DNA of 64,000 nucleotides from Oidiodendron maius Zn (Eukaryota; Ascomycota; Leotiomycetes; Myxotrichaceae): the NCBI GenBank assembly GCA_000827325.1, contig KN832876.1, forward strand, positions 558,001-622,000, in the 5' to 3' direction. Shown piece by piece: positions 1 to 11,156 of the stretch; position 1 is the stretch's first letter, and each line of letters begins with the position of its first letter. The translations under genes and the position numbers were made by a program. The notes under the pieces are model-generated. The model did no database searches. It worked only from the letters and a program-made list of their open reading frames with translations, and was not told the DNA's origin.

Positions 1-972
1 ACTTGGGAAAATTACAGCCCCGAGCCACCCGTTGTATACTTCCCCATCTTCAAGAGCATTGATGGAGGGGAGACATGGAATGAGATCTCCAAAGTGACAG
101 ACCAGGTCAATAACTGGGGACTGAGATATCAGCCATTCCTATACGAGCTTCCCGCACCCTTTGGACGGTATGCTGCAGGCACACTACTTTTAGCTGGGAA
201 CAGTATACCAACTGATCTGAACTACACTCAAATCGATGTCTATGCAAGCGAAGACAAGGGATATACATGGCACTTCGTCTCCCGTGTTGCATCAGGCGGT
301 GCAGCGATCCCAGACAATGGTATTCCGGCGATTTGGGAGCCTTTTATCCTTCTGTACGACGCCCAAATTGTGGTATTTTACTCAGATCAACGGGATCCTC
401 TTCATGGCCAAAAGCTCGTCCACCAGGTTTCAAAAGACCTGCTCCACTGGGAGCCACCAGTTGACGATGTGGCATATCCAACTTACACGGATCGGCCTGG
501 TATGACAACAGTCACGCACCTACCTAATGGAAAGTATATGATGACCTATGAATATGGTGGTGGGCCACACAATTCTGGCACTGATTACGAATTCCCTGTG
601 TACTACCGCATCAGTGAGAGCCCGTTGGAGTTCACCAGCGCCGTGGGTTACGCACTCGTTGCCAATGATGGCACGCAGCCCACCTCATCGCCATACATTA
701 CGTGGGCCCCGATTGGGGGACCAAATGGCACCATTGTCGTCAGCTCCGGCAGCTATAGCCAGATCTTCACAAACCAGAAGCTGGGCGCGACGGACGCATG
801 GGAGATAATCCCGACCCCTGAAGGGATTTCCTACACACGCAACCTGAGGGTGTTCAAACACATCCCCCAGCACCTGTTGATAATGGGTGCGGGGGTTCTC
901 CCCCCAAGCACCACAAACACCGTGACAGTGAGCGTGATTGATCTGGAGAAAAGCTTGCTCGCGGCCGGCTGA
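1..972 (+). CDS. GH93-like exo-arabinanase / sialidase-fold glycosidase (5' partial)
   Basis: The frame is open from base 1, so the true start lies upstream; 323 residues are visible and end at TGA 970-972. Two Asp-box (BNR) motifs of the form S-x-D-x-G-x-T-W are present, SIDGGETW near visible residue 20 and SEDKGYTW near residue 83, which point to a five- or six-bladed propeller. The stretch IPDNGIPAIWEPFILLYD followed by VVFYSDQRD resembles fungal GH93 exo-1,5-alpha-L-arabinanases, secreted enzymes that release arabinobiose from plant arabinan. No intron is needed in the visible part. The signal peptide, if any, lies outside the window. The fold is fairly sure. The exact substrate is inferred from family resemblance, and a sialidase-like hydrolase of other specificity remains possible. 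Confidence 0.75.
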   Translation, partial: TWENYSPEPPVVYFPIFKSIDGGETWNEISKVTDQVNNWGLRYQPFLYELPAPFGRYAAGTLLLAGNSIPTDLNYTQIDVYASEDKGYTWHFVSRVASGGAAIPDNGIPAIWEPFILLYDAQIVVFYSDQRDPLHGQKLVHQVSKDLLHWEPPVDDVAYPTYTDRPGMTTVTHLPNGKYMMTYEYGGGPHNSGTDYEFPVYYRISESPLEFTSAVGYALVANDGTQPTSSPYITWAPIGGPNGTIVVSSGSYSQIFTNQKLGATDAWEIIPTPEGISYTRNLRVFKHIPQHLLIMGAGVLPPSTTNTVTVSVIDLEKSLLAAG

Positions 973-1675
973 GTAAGGAGAGGCGTCTGTGGATGCGAAG
1001 GATATAAGTAAAGACGGAATGCCGGGCAGGATGCGTGATCACCTGCCGTGTATTTACTTGTGAATGATAAGATGTTACTGTACCAGTCCCAAGATAATGG
1101 AAATTGTTCCGGGTCGGATTTACATAATCCCGCTCCCGGCATTCTAGAACACCAATCAGCGTAAGCGAGCCCCTATCCCGTTGCTAGTCCACCCGCCACC
1201 CGCCACCCGTTGTCTAGTGAACGGACGGGTAAACAACTCGACACGAGGCAAACGTAGGAAAATCCGGAGGGCTGGTGAATAACGTAGCCATACCAACCAC
1301 CGAATTCTCACCCCAAATATACTGAGCAGCTGCAGCTCCTTCGTGCTGGTGGAAGGATTCTACATCTACACACTGCGAGCATTCTGTCAATTTATCCCAC
1401 CCTTTATTGTCTCGTGGAGAAGTTTATCTGACCTTCTAGTGTGTCTCCGAGAAGTAGTGCACGCATATCGTCCCGATCGACACCGCTCATCCGCCCACAT
1501 ATCCATATTCCAAGACTCGAGCCGCATTCCTCAATACACCTCCCCTATCATTTACTCGATTGGCTCCCTCCATCAATTTGAAGCATTCCACAGCAGCGGC
1601 TCCATCGTCCATCTGGGCGGGAGTTGCCTGATCTCATCCCATTTCAAGGGAGTGCCATAGGAGGAGGTTGTCACA
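973..1675. other. Intergenic, GH93 to Fig1
   Basis: About 700 bases between two genes on the same strand. It holds a short CACCCG-type direct repeat near 1190-1210 and should contain the 3' end of the glycosidase and the promoter of the Fig1 gene. I see no convincing gene. Confidence 0.5.
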
Positions 1676-2634
1676 ATGGCACCACAAAGGTTCGAAATAG
1701 GGTGGATGCGTATGTCAAGCTCCTCGCCAATATTCTAAGTATTTTCGCTGACATTCTCTTCACAGGGGTGATCCCGTTTCTTGGGTACCATCATGCGCTC
1801 ATGTTATTGATTGCTATTGCTATCATTTTGCTCTGTAAGCTAATCCTGACCCTCGACTCGACATGCATCACTGACCCTTGGCAGCCTTGTTATTAGCAGG
1901 CTGCTCATCTTCTTCGCCCGGTGTATACAACATATTCCTTATATCCCTCTACTATCAACAATATACCCCAGTACCATCGACAGCCCAGACAGATTTCAAT
2001 GTCCACAACGCGATATCCAACATCGTCGGTGGTGCAAGGCTGGCAGCAAGAGTCGGGTTCTTCGGGATATGTATCAACCCGGACGGAGGGTCCTGGCTGT
2101 GCAGTAACAACGCCACGTCACTGGCTAACGAAGTCACGGTGGATCAAGATCCGTTGAATTTAATCTGGCTGGCAAGTCAATTTAAGGATATGATTGTGTT
2201 CCCATATTTAATGTAAGCATTCCCTCGGACGTCGCATTGTTCTGTACTAATATCATCATAGCATTGTCGCAATAGTGTTTGCGTTCGTCTGTTTCCTGCT
2301 CCTCGCAACTTTTCCAGGCTGGCACGAGGAAGACGACGCCTCCGGAAGCGAACGAGAAGTGAAGCCATTCCCTTCTCGAGCCGTATCCCAGATCGCCCTG
2401 GCCATCATCTTCGTCTCTTCAATTTTCGTCCTCGTCTCCGTCCTCTGGCAGCATACTGCGTCCGTAGCGGCTTCGATAATAGCACAAGATTTGGGGAACG
2501 GAAGTGTGCTAAGCGGGGTCGGGACGACTGCCATGGTGCTTGGCTGGTTCGGGTTCGCCCTACTGATCATTGTCACAATAGGATTATTGGTCATGATATT
2601 GAGCATCAGTGTTCTGCAAGAGGCGTTTGGCTGA
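1676..2634 (+). CDS. Fig1-domain membrane protein
   Basis: Model with four exons: 1676-1709, 1766-1834, 1885-2212 and 2262-2634, giving 267 residues. All introns are GT..AG; the third has TACTAAT as branch site. The protein starts with a short cytosolic tail, a first membrane segment (LMLLIAIAIILL), an outer loop with the motif GFFGIC followed by W and C (residues about 95-108), and then three further hydrophobic segments (IVAIVFAFVCFLLLATF, IALAIIFVSSIFVLVSVLW and MVLGWFGFALLIIVTIGLLVMI). This layout matches the Fig1 family, regulators of calcium influx and membrane fusion during mating and polarised growth. The first ATG is chosen because the spliced product runs straight into the first membrane helix. 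Role in this organism is inferred. Confidence 0.8.
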
Positions 2635-3032
2635 GCGAAAGAGTTGTGGTAGGTAACTGAGAAGCACAGCACGAGTCCGATAGATTTCAGCGAGAAATGA
2701 CGACTGATGATCGCCATGCAAACGTGGTTGGGACCATAGAGTCATTGGAAATCGCGATATGTGTATAAAGATTGAATGAGCATCTGGGACGGAGTTGGCT
2801 GGACTTTGGTTGGATTTCCTGATTTGAAAAGATGAAGATAGGGAGTCGACTGTATCTGAATGCTTTAATACCTTGGTGATCGAGTGGCTGAAGCTCTCAG
2901 CAGGAATGTAGTTTACGAGCATGGACGAGGGGAAAACTCACGAGCACATATCCAATTTGACGTTTCATCTTGTGCTTGTGACTGTGTACGCGATTTTGTG
3001 ATGATATGCTAACCGCGATCAAATGCACGGGT
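2635..3032. other. Convergent intergenic, Fig1 / SLD2
   Basis: About 400 bases between convergent genes. It is expected to carry both 3' UTRs. No separate feature is visible. Confidence 0.5.
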
Positions 3033-4557
3033 TTACCGTTTCCTTCTGAATCGGCTGTTGTGAGCTGGTCCTCCCTTCGCTCCTGAATTCCGTAGCTTCA
3101 GTCGTTTGAAATTCTGGTGCGCCATAGCATTGGCTTTCTTCGCTACAGCCTTATTCTTCCCGTCCTTCGGGCGATCTTTCTTCTTGCCCTGATTTGGTCT
3201 CCTGTATCTCGTTCCGCCCTCCGACGCTGTATACTCTGACTGAGAATCTGAGTCAAAATTCCTTGCGTTGTCAAAGCCCGTTGCATCGTCAATTTGAGTT
3301 TCCGCGGCCATTTCGGCAGCCTGTGTAAGCTCATCCTCGCTCTCGTCCTGTGGATGCTCGAGCTCGGCTTTAGGTTTTGAGCGGCTGGGTTTCATTTTCA
3401 CGAGTCTGGTTGTTCGCTTCAGCCCTTTCTTCTTGAATGGTTTGAGGGGTTGCCCATCCTGGCCAAGAGTCGGTCTCTCCACCTCGGGCTCGGAATCAAA
3501 CATTGCTTCATCATCAAATCCACCAAGAGGGAGTCTTGGCTGATTTTCTTCGATTAGTGCTCTGTCTTTGGCACTGGACACAATTTGATGCGTTTCTTGG
3601 TCCTTGGAACGTATGTCGTCCTCCATTTCATGGAGTGCTTCTAAATCTTCATCGGCAGCATCCTCCTCTATCTTTCGAAGTCCTGCTAGAATACTGCTTA
3701 AACCTCGCACTAGAGGTTTTCTAGGTACCCGAACAGGTTCCGGCGACAATCCTAGAATTTCATCGTTATTGTTGGCCGCGGGTAGCTGCAGCCTTTGACT
3801 GTCTCGTCTCAAAAATGAGGGCGTAGGAAAATATAATTTGGATACGGAAGAAGGTGTAGTTCCGGTCTGCTCATTTGGATGTAGACTAGCCAATGGCGTG
3901 GCGAATTTGTCCAGCACAGACAGCTTTCCCTTCGAAGACGGTGTTTGGGCTTGGCGAGGAGTTCCATATATCTCATTATTGGACTTTCGAGGCGTGGCGT
4001 GGATCGGCGTGTGTAGATTTGTGCCGGCTTCATCAGCTCCTGTTGCCGGTGTCCTGCCTTCCTCTAAAAGATCAAAGATTCCTAGGACTTGCCCATCTTT
4101 TTGTGGCGTAGGTCCAATTGCAGTCTTCCGGGAAGGGTTAAACAGGTTTCGTATCATGGAAGGCGACTCATATGGGTCAATTTCCCAAGGACGCGCAGCA
4201 GTTTTGGAGGGCGTCTTGAAAATCTGAAAACGTTTGGATGGTTCATTTTGCTCATCTTCATGCTTTCGTTTTCGAGGACTCTGGCGCTGAGGTGGAGGCA
4301 GTTGCATTCCTGTCCCAGACAGAATATCGCGTGCTTTGTTATATTCCTTATATTTGGCAGCTAAAGGAGCATATTAGCCACCATGCTAACAACTGCACGC
4401 TTTCCAAGGTCATACCAATATCTGGGTGTTTCTTAATGTCATCGCGTGACGCTTTCCTGCCATTGTTGGCTGTTGCAAACGACTTCTCCCATAATTTCAG
4501 CTCTGACCTGAGAGTATTCGAGCGTTCAGTTAATGCCGCCCGTTCTTCTAGGTCCAT
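3033..4557 (-). CDS. SLD2: DNA replication regulator Sld2
   Basis: Two exons on the minus strand, 4557-4416 and 4360-3033, with a 55-nt intron; 489 residues. The N-terminal block LRSELKLWEKSFA, then KASRDDIKKHPDIA joined across the splice to AKYKEYNKARDIL, is the conserved Sld2/Drc1 signature. Further along lies a block around SPSMIRNLFNPSRK and GQVLGIFDLLEE. Many S/T-P sites (KTPSK, ATPRK, GTPRQ, QTPSSK, ATPLAS, TTPSS) fit CDK control. In yeast, CDK-phosphorylated Sld2 binds Dpb11 to start DNA replication. The C-terminus is very basic (RPNQGKKKDRPKDGK and FRRKR). The MDLEER start is preferred; an upstream in-frame ATG at 4608 would add 17 residues. The gene is head to head with the RING gene at 4908. 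Confidence 0.88.
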
Positions 4558-4907
4558 ATCTTGATTGTACCCGCGTGGATGGCATAGGCGTTGACCAATA
4601 TCTTGCACGCGACTGACACGTCAAAACAGAGAGGTGAAGGCTCTGTTCAAAGACCACGATGCGTCCGTAATTTGGCGAATACAGCTTTCAAGCCTGCAAT
4701 GTAAATATCAATGTGAGTTCGTTGTATTCCCAGAGATCGTCAGAGATATAAATTGGATGCTCGCGCTGATCGGACGCGTCTGGCCTCCCGCCGGAATCCC
4801 TGTAGCCTTATCGTCATTTTTATCGCATTAGCCATTTAACCGCCACAAAGACCTTTCGTAAGATCCAGAGGACAGACTCTCCCCTCGTCTGGCGCAGTAT
4901 CCCCTCC
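4558..4907. promoter_or_regulatory. Divergent promoter SLD2 / RING protein
   Basis: 350 bases separate the two start codons. ACGCGT, the core MCB site used by MBF-type cell-cycle factors, is at 4774-4779, and the CG-rich stretch GCACGCGAC lies near 4606. MCB control of SLD2 would fit its S-phase role. That link is inference. Confidence 0.45.
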
Positions 4908-5894
4908 ATGGAATCCGAGGGCTTGGATGCAAGGTCCAAAATTCTTCAGACGACTCTCGCCGAGATACATGGTGGCTCTGATATAGAGGAGAACTGCTGC
5001 GTGATATGCCTTGATCGCGTCAGCGAGCAAGCTATTGCCCAGCCTTGCAAGCATGATAGCTTCGACTTCCTGTGCCTTATCAGCTGGCTCGAGGAGCGTC
5101 CTACTTGTCCCCTATGCAAGACCGAGATCAAGAATGTTCAGTATGATACCGCGGAGGATGGAAAATATAAGACATACGTAGTCCCGGCTGCGACGCCTGT
5201 GCCGGTGACCAGTACCACGAACCACCGCGGCTTCGACCCTCGAACTGTAAGATCGCGTCGCCCAAGACGCCCTTGCACGCCCCGAGTGCTTCCCACTCCT
5301 GATGAGGCAATCTTACGGCGCCGCCACATCTATCGCAACCAACTCTATTCTCTCCACGTTGGAAGCAACCGTGTCTCGCGGTTCCGCGACCTGACGCCTC
5401 AGCTGTTCAACACTGATGCAGAATTGGCATCTCGAGCACGGAAATGGATTCGAAGAGAACTACAAGTCTTCGAATTTCTGAGCCCTGATAATGCTACAGG
5501 CTCCGACCGAAGATCAAAGAACGCAGAATTCCTGCTGGAATACATAGTAGCGATCCTGAAAACTGTGGATATTCAAGGCAGTGGTGGGCAAGCCGAGGAT
5601 ATGCTACAGGAGTTCCTGGGCAGAGAGGCTACAAGGCTCTTCTTACATGAGTTGAGAGCTTGGCTGAGAAGCCCGTATACCTCTCTTGAGGACTGGGATC
5701 GTCATGTACAATACAATGAGGCTGAAACGAAGCAAGGGACAAGCTGCTCGTCTGGTCGCGAAGACAGCACAAGTGGTGGTAATCATCGTGAAGGCTTTCA
5801 GTACAACAGGCGATCATCTCATTATCCTTCTCGGCGAGACCGTCGATACTCTCCATATCAGAGGCAGCCCAGATCAGATGATTCGACGTCTTAA
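4908..5894 (+). CDS. RING-type E3 ubiquitin ligase, TOPORS-like fungal family
   Basis: Single exon, 328 residues. The RING finger spans residues about 31-70. Candidate zinc ligands are C31, C34, C47, H49, then D53 in the place of the usual Cys/His, and C56, C67 and C70. A conserved fungal block follows: [18 protein letters not shown] then [10 protein letters not shown], and a helical region around residues 170-260 ([31 protein letters not shown]). The last 50 residues are rich in Ser, Arg and Tyr. TOPORS-like RING proteins act as ubiquitin and SUMO ligases in the nucleus; the substrate here is unknown. The alternative is a fungus-specific RING ligase only distantly related to TOPORS. Confidence 0.8.
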   Translation: MESEGLDARSKILQTTLAEIHGGSDIEENCCVICLDRVSEQAIAQPCKHDSFDFLCLISWLEERPTCPLCKTEIKNVQYDTAEDGKYKTYVVPAATPVPVTSTTNHRGFDPRTVRSRRPRRPCTPRVLPTPDEAILRRRHIYRNQLYSLHVGSNRVSRFRDLTPQLFNTDAELASRARKWIRRELQVFEFLSPDNATGSDRRSKNAEFLLEYIVAILKTVDIQGSGGQAEDMLQEFLGREATRLFLHELRAWLRSPYTSLEDWDRHVQYNEAETKQGTSCSSGREDSTSGGNHREGFQYNRRSSHYPSRRDRRYSPYQRQPRSDDSTS

Positions 5895-7892
5895 CCAGAT
5901 CCGAGATAATTTCTGATATTCAAGCTTCATCAGAAACAGATAGGAGGGAATGAGCCTACGCAAAGCTGGCTCCACTAGTGGAGCTCCATATCGCGAGACA
6001 ACCGACTTGCCGTGAAGTCAGAGGTTGATCCGCGGCACGATTTGGATGGGACTCGTATAGAGGATACATGTGGGAAATCCCGCGTATGACTGAGCAGTCC
6101 TCCACGGCATCTGTGGCAGGCGGAAGAAGTTTGCGCATATCTGGAAGAACCCGATGGACAAAGTTACCCACTTCGTATTTGCCACGTCAGCCTTCAAGCT
6201 GCATGTTGTTATGCAAGAAAATCGAAATCCCTATTGGCATTACCTTGTTGAGCAGACTCCCCCCCCGTGCAAATAGTATCAATCCAATATTACCACACTT
6301 CCAACTCTCGCAAAACTATGTCCAGCCCTAAGGTACCGACAAGTCTATGTCATACATACAATGGCGTGGAGTGCTGGTGTAGGCTCCGATTACTCTGTGC
6401 CCGTGTCTTCCGTGTCTTCCGTGTCTGCCTATTATATCTCCCTCCAATCCTCTTTTTATCTTCAAGGCAATCCCTTGCTTCCACGTGTACGATAAGATGG
6501 GTCTCGCAATGGGAAACAGATCTGGCATCTACGGAACATTCCGCATAGAACGATTGGGGAAGCTGAGAGTTGATACGCTTTTGGCGTGGCAGTGGGGCAT
6601 CCATAAAAAACGGTAACGAAAGCCACTGCAACGCGCCTTATGAGCCGCAACGCCACCAATGTTGGCTTTTTGCAAGTGCTTATTTTTCGTACCTGAGTCC
6701 TGCAGCCCAACGAACGATAATTCCGACGGGGAGCGTTGCACATGATCCTTACCGAGGACCAAAAATAGTATGGGATACAGTGCCTTACCCAAGGAGGTAC
6801 TGTAGGTGGATGGATGGAGATCGGAGAGTGGCAGAGACACACACGCCGTACTCCCAGACTAGGACGATGTGCTACTCTTCCCTCGAGCCGTACCCAATAA
6901 TGCCGCCGGCCCAGCAGCCAAGTGCTATCTGAAGCATCGGCTCTTATCATCTGATGGGCTCGATGGGTGGCCGCCAGCGGATCTCTCGACCATGTCACTG
7001 GCCAGCACAGCCCCCCACGAGCGACGTTCTCGCTTCTCCGCATAGGTGACGTTTCACGGTAGACATCAGAGAGTAACAGAGTATGGTTCGTGGGCAATGA
7101 TGTTTGAAGAGGGTGTTTCGACGAGACTTTGAAACTGAAGAGAAGAGAGAGAGAGAGGAAGGGGAGACAGGAAGAACGTGACCTCGAATGCGAGTAACGT
7201 GACAATAACGTGACGAGCGCGTGTCGGGAAAGAAAGGGACGGCCCGAATTTACATTTCCGGGCGTGTCTTTATTGCAAGAGAATACACGAACCAATCATT
7301 GCTTCTGATATGACGATATTAAGGGACACCCGTTATCAACGCACGCCCCGTGACCGCTAGCAGGCGGCCGGACCAGATCCCTTCACATCCAATTTCCCGC
7401 TGTCTCCACTTTCACCCTGTCACCGTCTCTCTCTCTCGCTCTCACTCTCTCACTCTCTTCCTCATCAACCTCTTGTTATTCCGCTGTTGATTTCATCGCC
7501 AGTCTCTATCATCGCCCAGCGTCCCCTTTCCATCAATCCTCATCGACGCTTCACATTCGCTGATCTCCTCTTCTCTTGTTTTCTCCTCGAGGCACCCTCG
7601 TTACGGCCTCTGTACTCCTGACTCTCCCTTCCGACCGCGTGTTTCTGCACCTCCGCGCACCCCGTGTCGAATCCTCCTTGAAGTCTCTTCGAGAGCTCGA
7701 TTTAAACGAAACAAAAGACCTTACCGGCCGTCAAGTCCTTGGGACCTCTTCTCCGAATCATCCCACCATCGACTGCTTCATCCGTCGCTGATGTCCGCCG
7801 CCTAATCTCTGCTGGAAGAGTCAGTAATTGTCCGCATTTGCGTTCCACCTTCCGAACCGACATTCCTTCAATAATCTAACCATACATTGACC
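5895..7892. other. Long intergenic region upstream of the WSC gene
   Basis: About 2 kb. It contains three copies of a GTGTCTTCC direct repeat near 6403-6429 and a CT-rich leader near 7425-7460. Open frames on either strand, the longest on the minus strand at 6462-7295, read as low-information sequence rich in Arg, Ser and His with no domain. I see no supported gene. The 3' half is probably the promoter and 5' UTR of the WSC gene. Confidence 0.5.
7425..7460 (+). promoter_or_regulatory. CT-rich leader upstream of WSC gene
   Basis: A pyrimidine tract of repeated CTCT and CACTCT, about 430 bases before the start codon. CT-rich stretches are common at fungal transcription starts and in long 5' UTRs. 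The role is inferred from position and composition only. Confidence 0.35.
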
Positions 7893-8898
7893 ATGAAGTC
7901 GATGCTAGCCGTCTCTATCACCTTGGCTGCCATGCTGGCTGGTCCCTGTGCAGCCATGAATCTTATCCCCGAGTCACTGGTCGTGGCCCGAGATGATACC
8001 ACCGCCTACACCTATGAGGGCTGCTTCAAGTCCGCCGGGAACTTGAAGCTTAATGGGACGAATACCTGGCAGTCAAAAAAGACGTGCCATGACCTTTGCG
8101 TACCGCTTGGTGCATCCGTCGAGGCCACTGCCAATACGAATGAGTGCTGGTGCGGTAACGCCTTACCAGCGACCGCGGATAAAGTCGACGATAGTCAATG
8201 CAACGCAAACTGCACTGGATATCCGTTGGAAATGTGTACGTTCCTCGCTGTAATACCAATATGAAAGCTCTTCTAACGTATCTACAGGTGGTAGCGCCAG
8301 TACCTTCTCTGTCTATCTTACTGGAGTAGGCACCGTTAGCAACTCATCAACGTCGTCGTCGGCGGCGCCATCATCTTCCTCAACAACTTCAGCTTCGCCA
8401 TCGGTTGTGACCGTTGAGGGTGAGTAATCCTCTGCCCTCATTCACTCCTGTATGGATTGCTGACCTTGATAGGCAACGGCCAAACCGTTGTAGTCACTAC
8501 CGGGCCCACAAACTCTCCCACTAGCCACTCGTCAACTAACAAGGCTGCAATTGCAGCAGGCGTCGTAGTGGGCCTTGTCGTCTTCGCTGCAGCAGTTGCA
8601 GGTGGAGCTTTCCTGTTCATACGGCGCCGCAGAAACCGCCAGGTCGAGGAGGAGTACCGGAGGAATGCCGCCGTGAGCGAGTTCGTTGCCGGCGGCAAGA
8701 CTCACAACAGCGACAACGCGTCGTACAGCTCCTACTCCGACAATCGGCTTGATCCGTCCGTCATGGCCCAGCGAAGAATGAGCGACGGCAGCATCGCCGA
8801 CAATCAGGATTATTCGAGGAGAATCCTTAAGGTATGTTTGCACGTGCGGTCTCGCAGCTAAGGTACTAATGGTATATGGCTAGGTAACCAACGCATGA
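7893..8898 (+). CDS. WSC-domain cell wall integrity sensor
   Basis: Four exons, 7893-8235, 8288-8419, 8473-8831 and 8884-8898, giving 282 residues. A signal peptide covers residues 1 to about 21 (MKSMLAVSITLAAMLAGPCA). The WSC domain, about residues 40-128, has YEGCF, CHDLC, ECWCGN, CNANC and EMCG cysteine motifs. A Ser/Thr-rich stalk follows, then one membrane helix (about 183-207, AAIAAGVVVGLVVFAAAVAG) with an RRRRNR stop-transfer and a cytosolic tail with SYSSYSDNRLDPSVMAQRRMS. The last exon encodes only VTNA, so the tail ends RRILKVTNA. This is the layout of Wsc-type mechanosensors that signal through Rom2/Rho1/PKC to the wall integrity pathway. Confidence 0.88.
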
Positions 8899-11156
8899 TC
8901 GGATCACGCAAGCAAGTCTACAAACCCTTGCCCTCTTATCATGGCGTTCACGGTTCTCCTATGGCTCGATATGGTCTGCTTTGGTCTCTACGGTATTCGG
9001 GTTCCCGGTGTTGTTTATAGGTGTGGCGTACGATGAGCTACGAAATGTTTTCCTTATATTGAGGGACGACCTTTCCCCCAAGGAATCATCTACGATACGC
9101 AAACGCTTGGCTAAGCGTCCTGCCATACCGTCCAGTCCTTTCAGAACTTTGCATATCCCGCCTCTACATTCCCCTTCAAAGACTACACATCCTTGATACC
9201 AAACCCTTTGGCGCATCGTCCTGGCTTCCGCCAGACGGCAGACCGGCGCAACCCGCAGCCCTCGCCGGCTGAGGAGTTGTGTAATACTTATGAAACATCT
9301 ATTGCAGGTATATTGAGGTATATGGATCTATTGCGGGAGGGGTGGCTATCGGTGGGACTGCTCAGGCGGTACACCTGCAGCAGCATAGATCCAATGTAAT
9401 GAGCAACAATCGCTAGTGTGCTGTGTAAAAGCAATTGAATATTGGACTTCCCGTTTCTTTCGTGATGTGCGTACAGTACTATATAATAGATAGATATTGT
9501 CTCTATTGTCTCTATTATCCTGCTCTGAGTCTACTTGACAAGCCGGGCTATACTATCACACTCCCGCCCCTTCAAGCCTTTCTCCTTCACGTCACGTAAT
9601 GTACATCTCATACAGTCCTCCCGACAATATGCCAAGAACAGTGAGTACCTCAAGAGCATCACCCCTCCGGCACATGTCCGAAACCTCTCCCCGCCGAATC
9701 CGTACCCCGAAAACCATCCCAGCTGGAGCCTTCCCACCAAACTGCCCCACCATCGGGAGTCCCCTCTAGAACTGTTTTCCTCTCTCGGGCGAGATAAAAC
9801 AGATTTGCCGGAGAGAAAACTAGATGAGATGAGATGAAAGCAGGGTCCAGCTTCCCAGGGGCTATTGCGCCCACAGCCGTCTCAGACGGGGGTTTCACCT
9901 GCAGGGCAGGACTTTCTTCCTTCCTAGGGAAAATACTCCCCCGCTCTGGTCGGAAACGGAAGAGAAAGAGTTGGGAGAGGGTGGCGTTGTGCCTACGCCG
10001 CAGTGGCTGCATTTTTCCTGGGGGGCCGTGCCTCGGCTGTGGAGTTGCATATGTCTGTGCAAGGGGAGTGGGAGGGAATATACGGGAAGGAGTGGAGAGG
10101 GTGGCGAGAAGAAAATAGGAAGTATTGAGAGTTTATTTTCGGATATTCCGTTGGGGTTGGAATTGCATGTTGTGTGGTGATCAAATTACCCCTATGTCCC
10201 TTTTTTTTTCGTATTGATGTGTTAAGGTTAAGGATGTCGTGCGTTATGTCGAAGGGTTCGATGCATGGTGATGAAATAGTTCGGACACGAGATGAAAAGG
10301 TTGAAGAAACTCGTGTTATACCTCGCACGAAATACGATGCCCACGACGTCTGCATACGTGAGGCCAGTCTATGCTCCTCTTCTCTCTTAATGGATAACAG
10401 CTATCTACGCAAGGTCGTAGTTCTCTCATTTACCGACCGCCCATCCTGGGCCGCCGGGAGTGGCAAATATGACAGCCCGGGTACGTCGATAATGATGGGA
10501 CAGCACAGCACACAACAGAATGTTTGCCGGCAGTAGAGAGGGGAATACCTCAAAAAATATCAATGGACCAAAAAGCCACGTCCGTCACTAGATTCCCAAG
10601 TCCCTGGAAATGGGAATCCTCACGGCGTCGTCTGGACCGCTGGCGGTCCCCCTAGAGTGGAGTGGAAGAGCTGAAAAACTTAAAAGGTAGATTGATGACT
10701 GTGCATACCTTAGATCGAGAGATTGGCACCAGCCACACTTTGTGTATCTTGGAGGAGATTGCAGAATGACAAGTGGGAGGTAGTTCAGTCAAGCGGACGG
10801 GACCACAGCTCGTCACGGATGAGCTCAAGTGGCAGCAGACTCGTAAGAGGAAGCAGTCTTGTATATTGGTGCATGGTCCAACCCGCTGCTACCGAACCTG
10901 AAAACCACCAGCCGTGTAAGAGACTCTGATTCTAACTCGAGTCTACTGCACCTTCTCCAACAGGCTCCATCAACGCCATGAAGATGAATTGAAAACAGAA
11001 CGAGCGCCGTGCACTACGCACCCGTACTTGCCGTTACCCAAGCCCGATCTCAGCAAACCTGCCTGTCCCAATCGCCGCCGCTACAACAGCAGCCCTCTAT
11101 CAAGTCTCGCTATCTATGCAACGCGCAACTCTCTTCGCTATGCATGAAGAAATTGT
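8899..11156. other. Convergent intergenic, WSC / OSBP
   Basis: About 2.26 kb between convergent genes, long for such a gap. Open frames (for example 9535-9837 plus, 9659-10012 minus, 10174-10536 plus) show no domain, no splicing pattern and no sensible composition. Part is probably 3' UTR. A small RNA or a lineage-specific gene cannot be excluded. Confidence 0.45.

Noticed and set aside
2256-2717. 153-codon minus-strand frame
   Set aside because: Antisense to the last exon of the Fig1 gene.
6462-7295. 277-codon minus-strand frame
   Set aside because: Rich in Arg, Ser, Cys and His, no domain, no splice or start context, and it overlaps what looks like the WSC upstream region.
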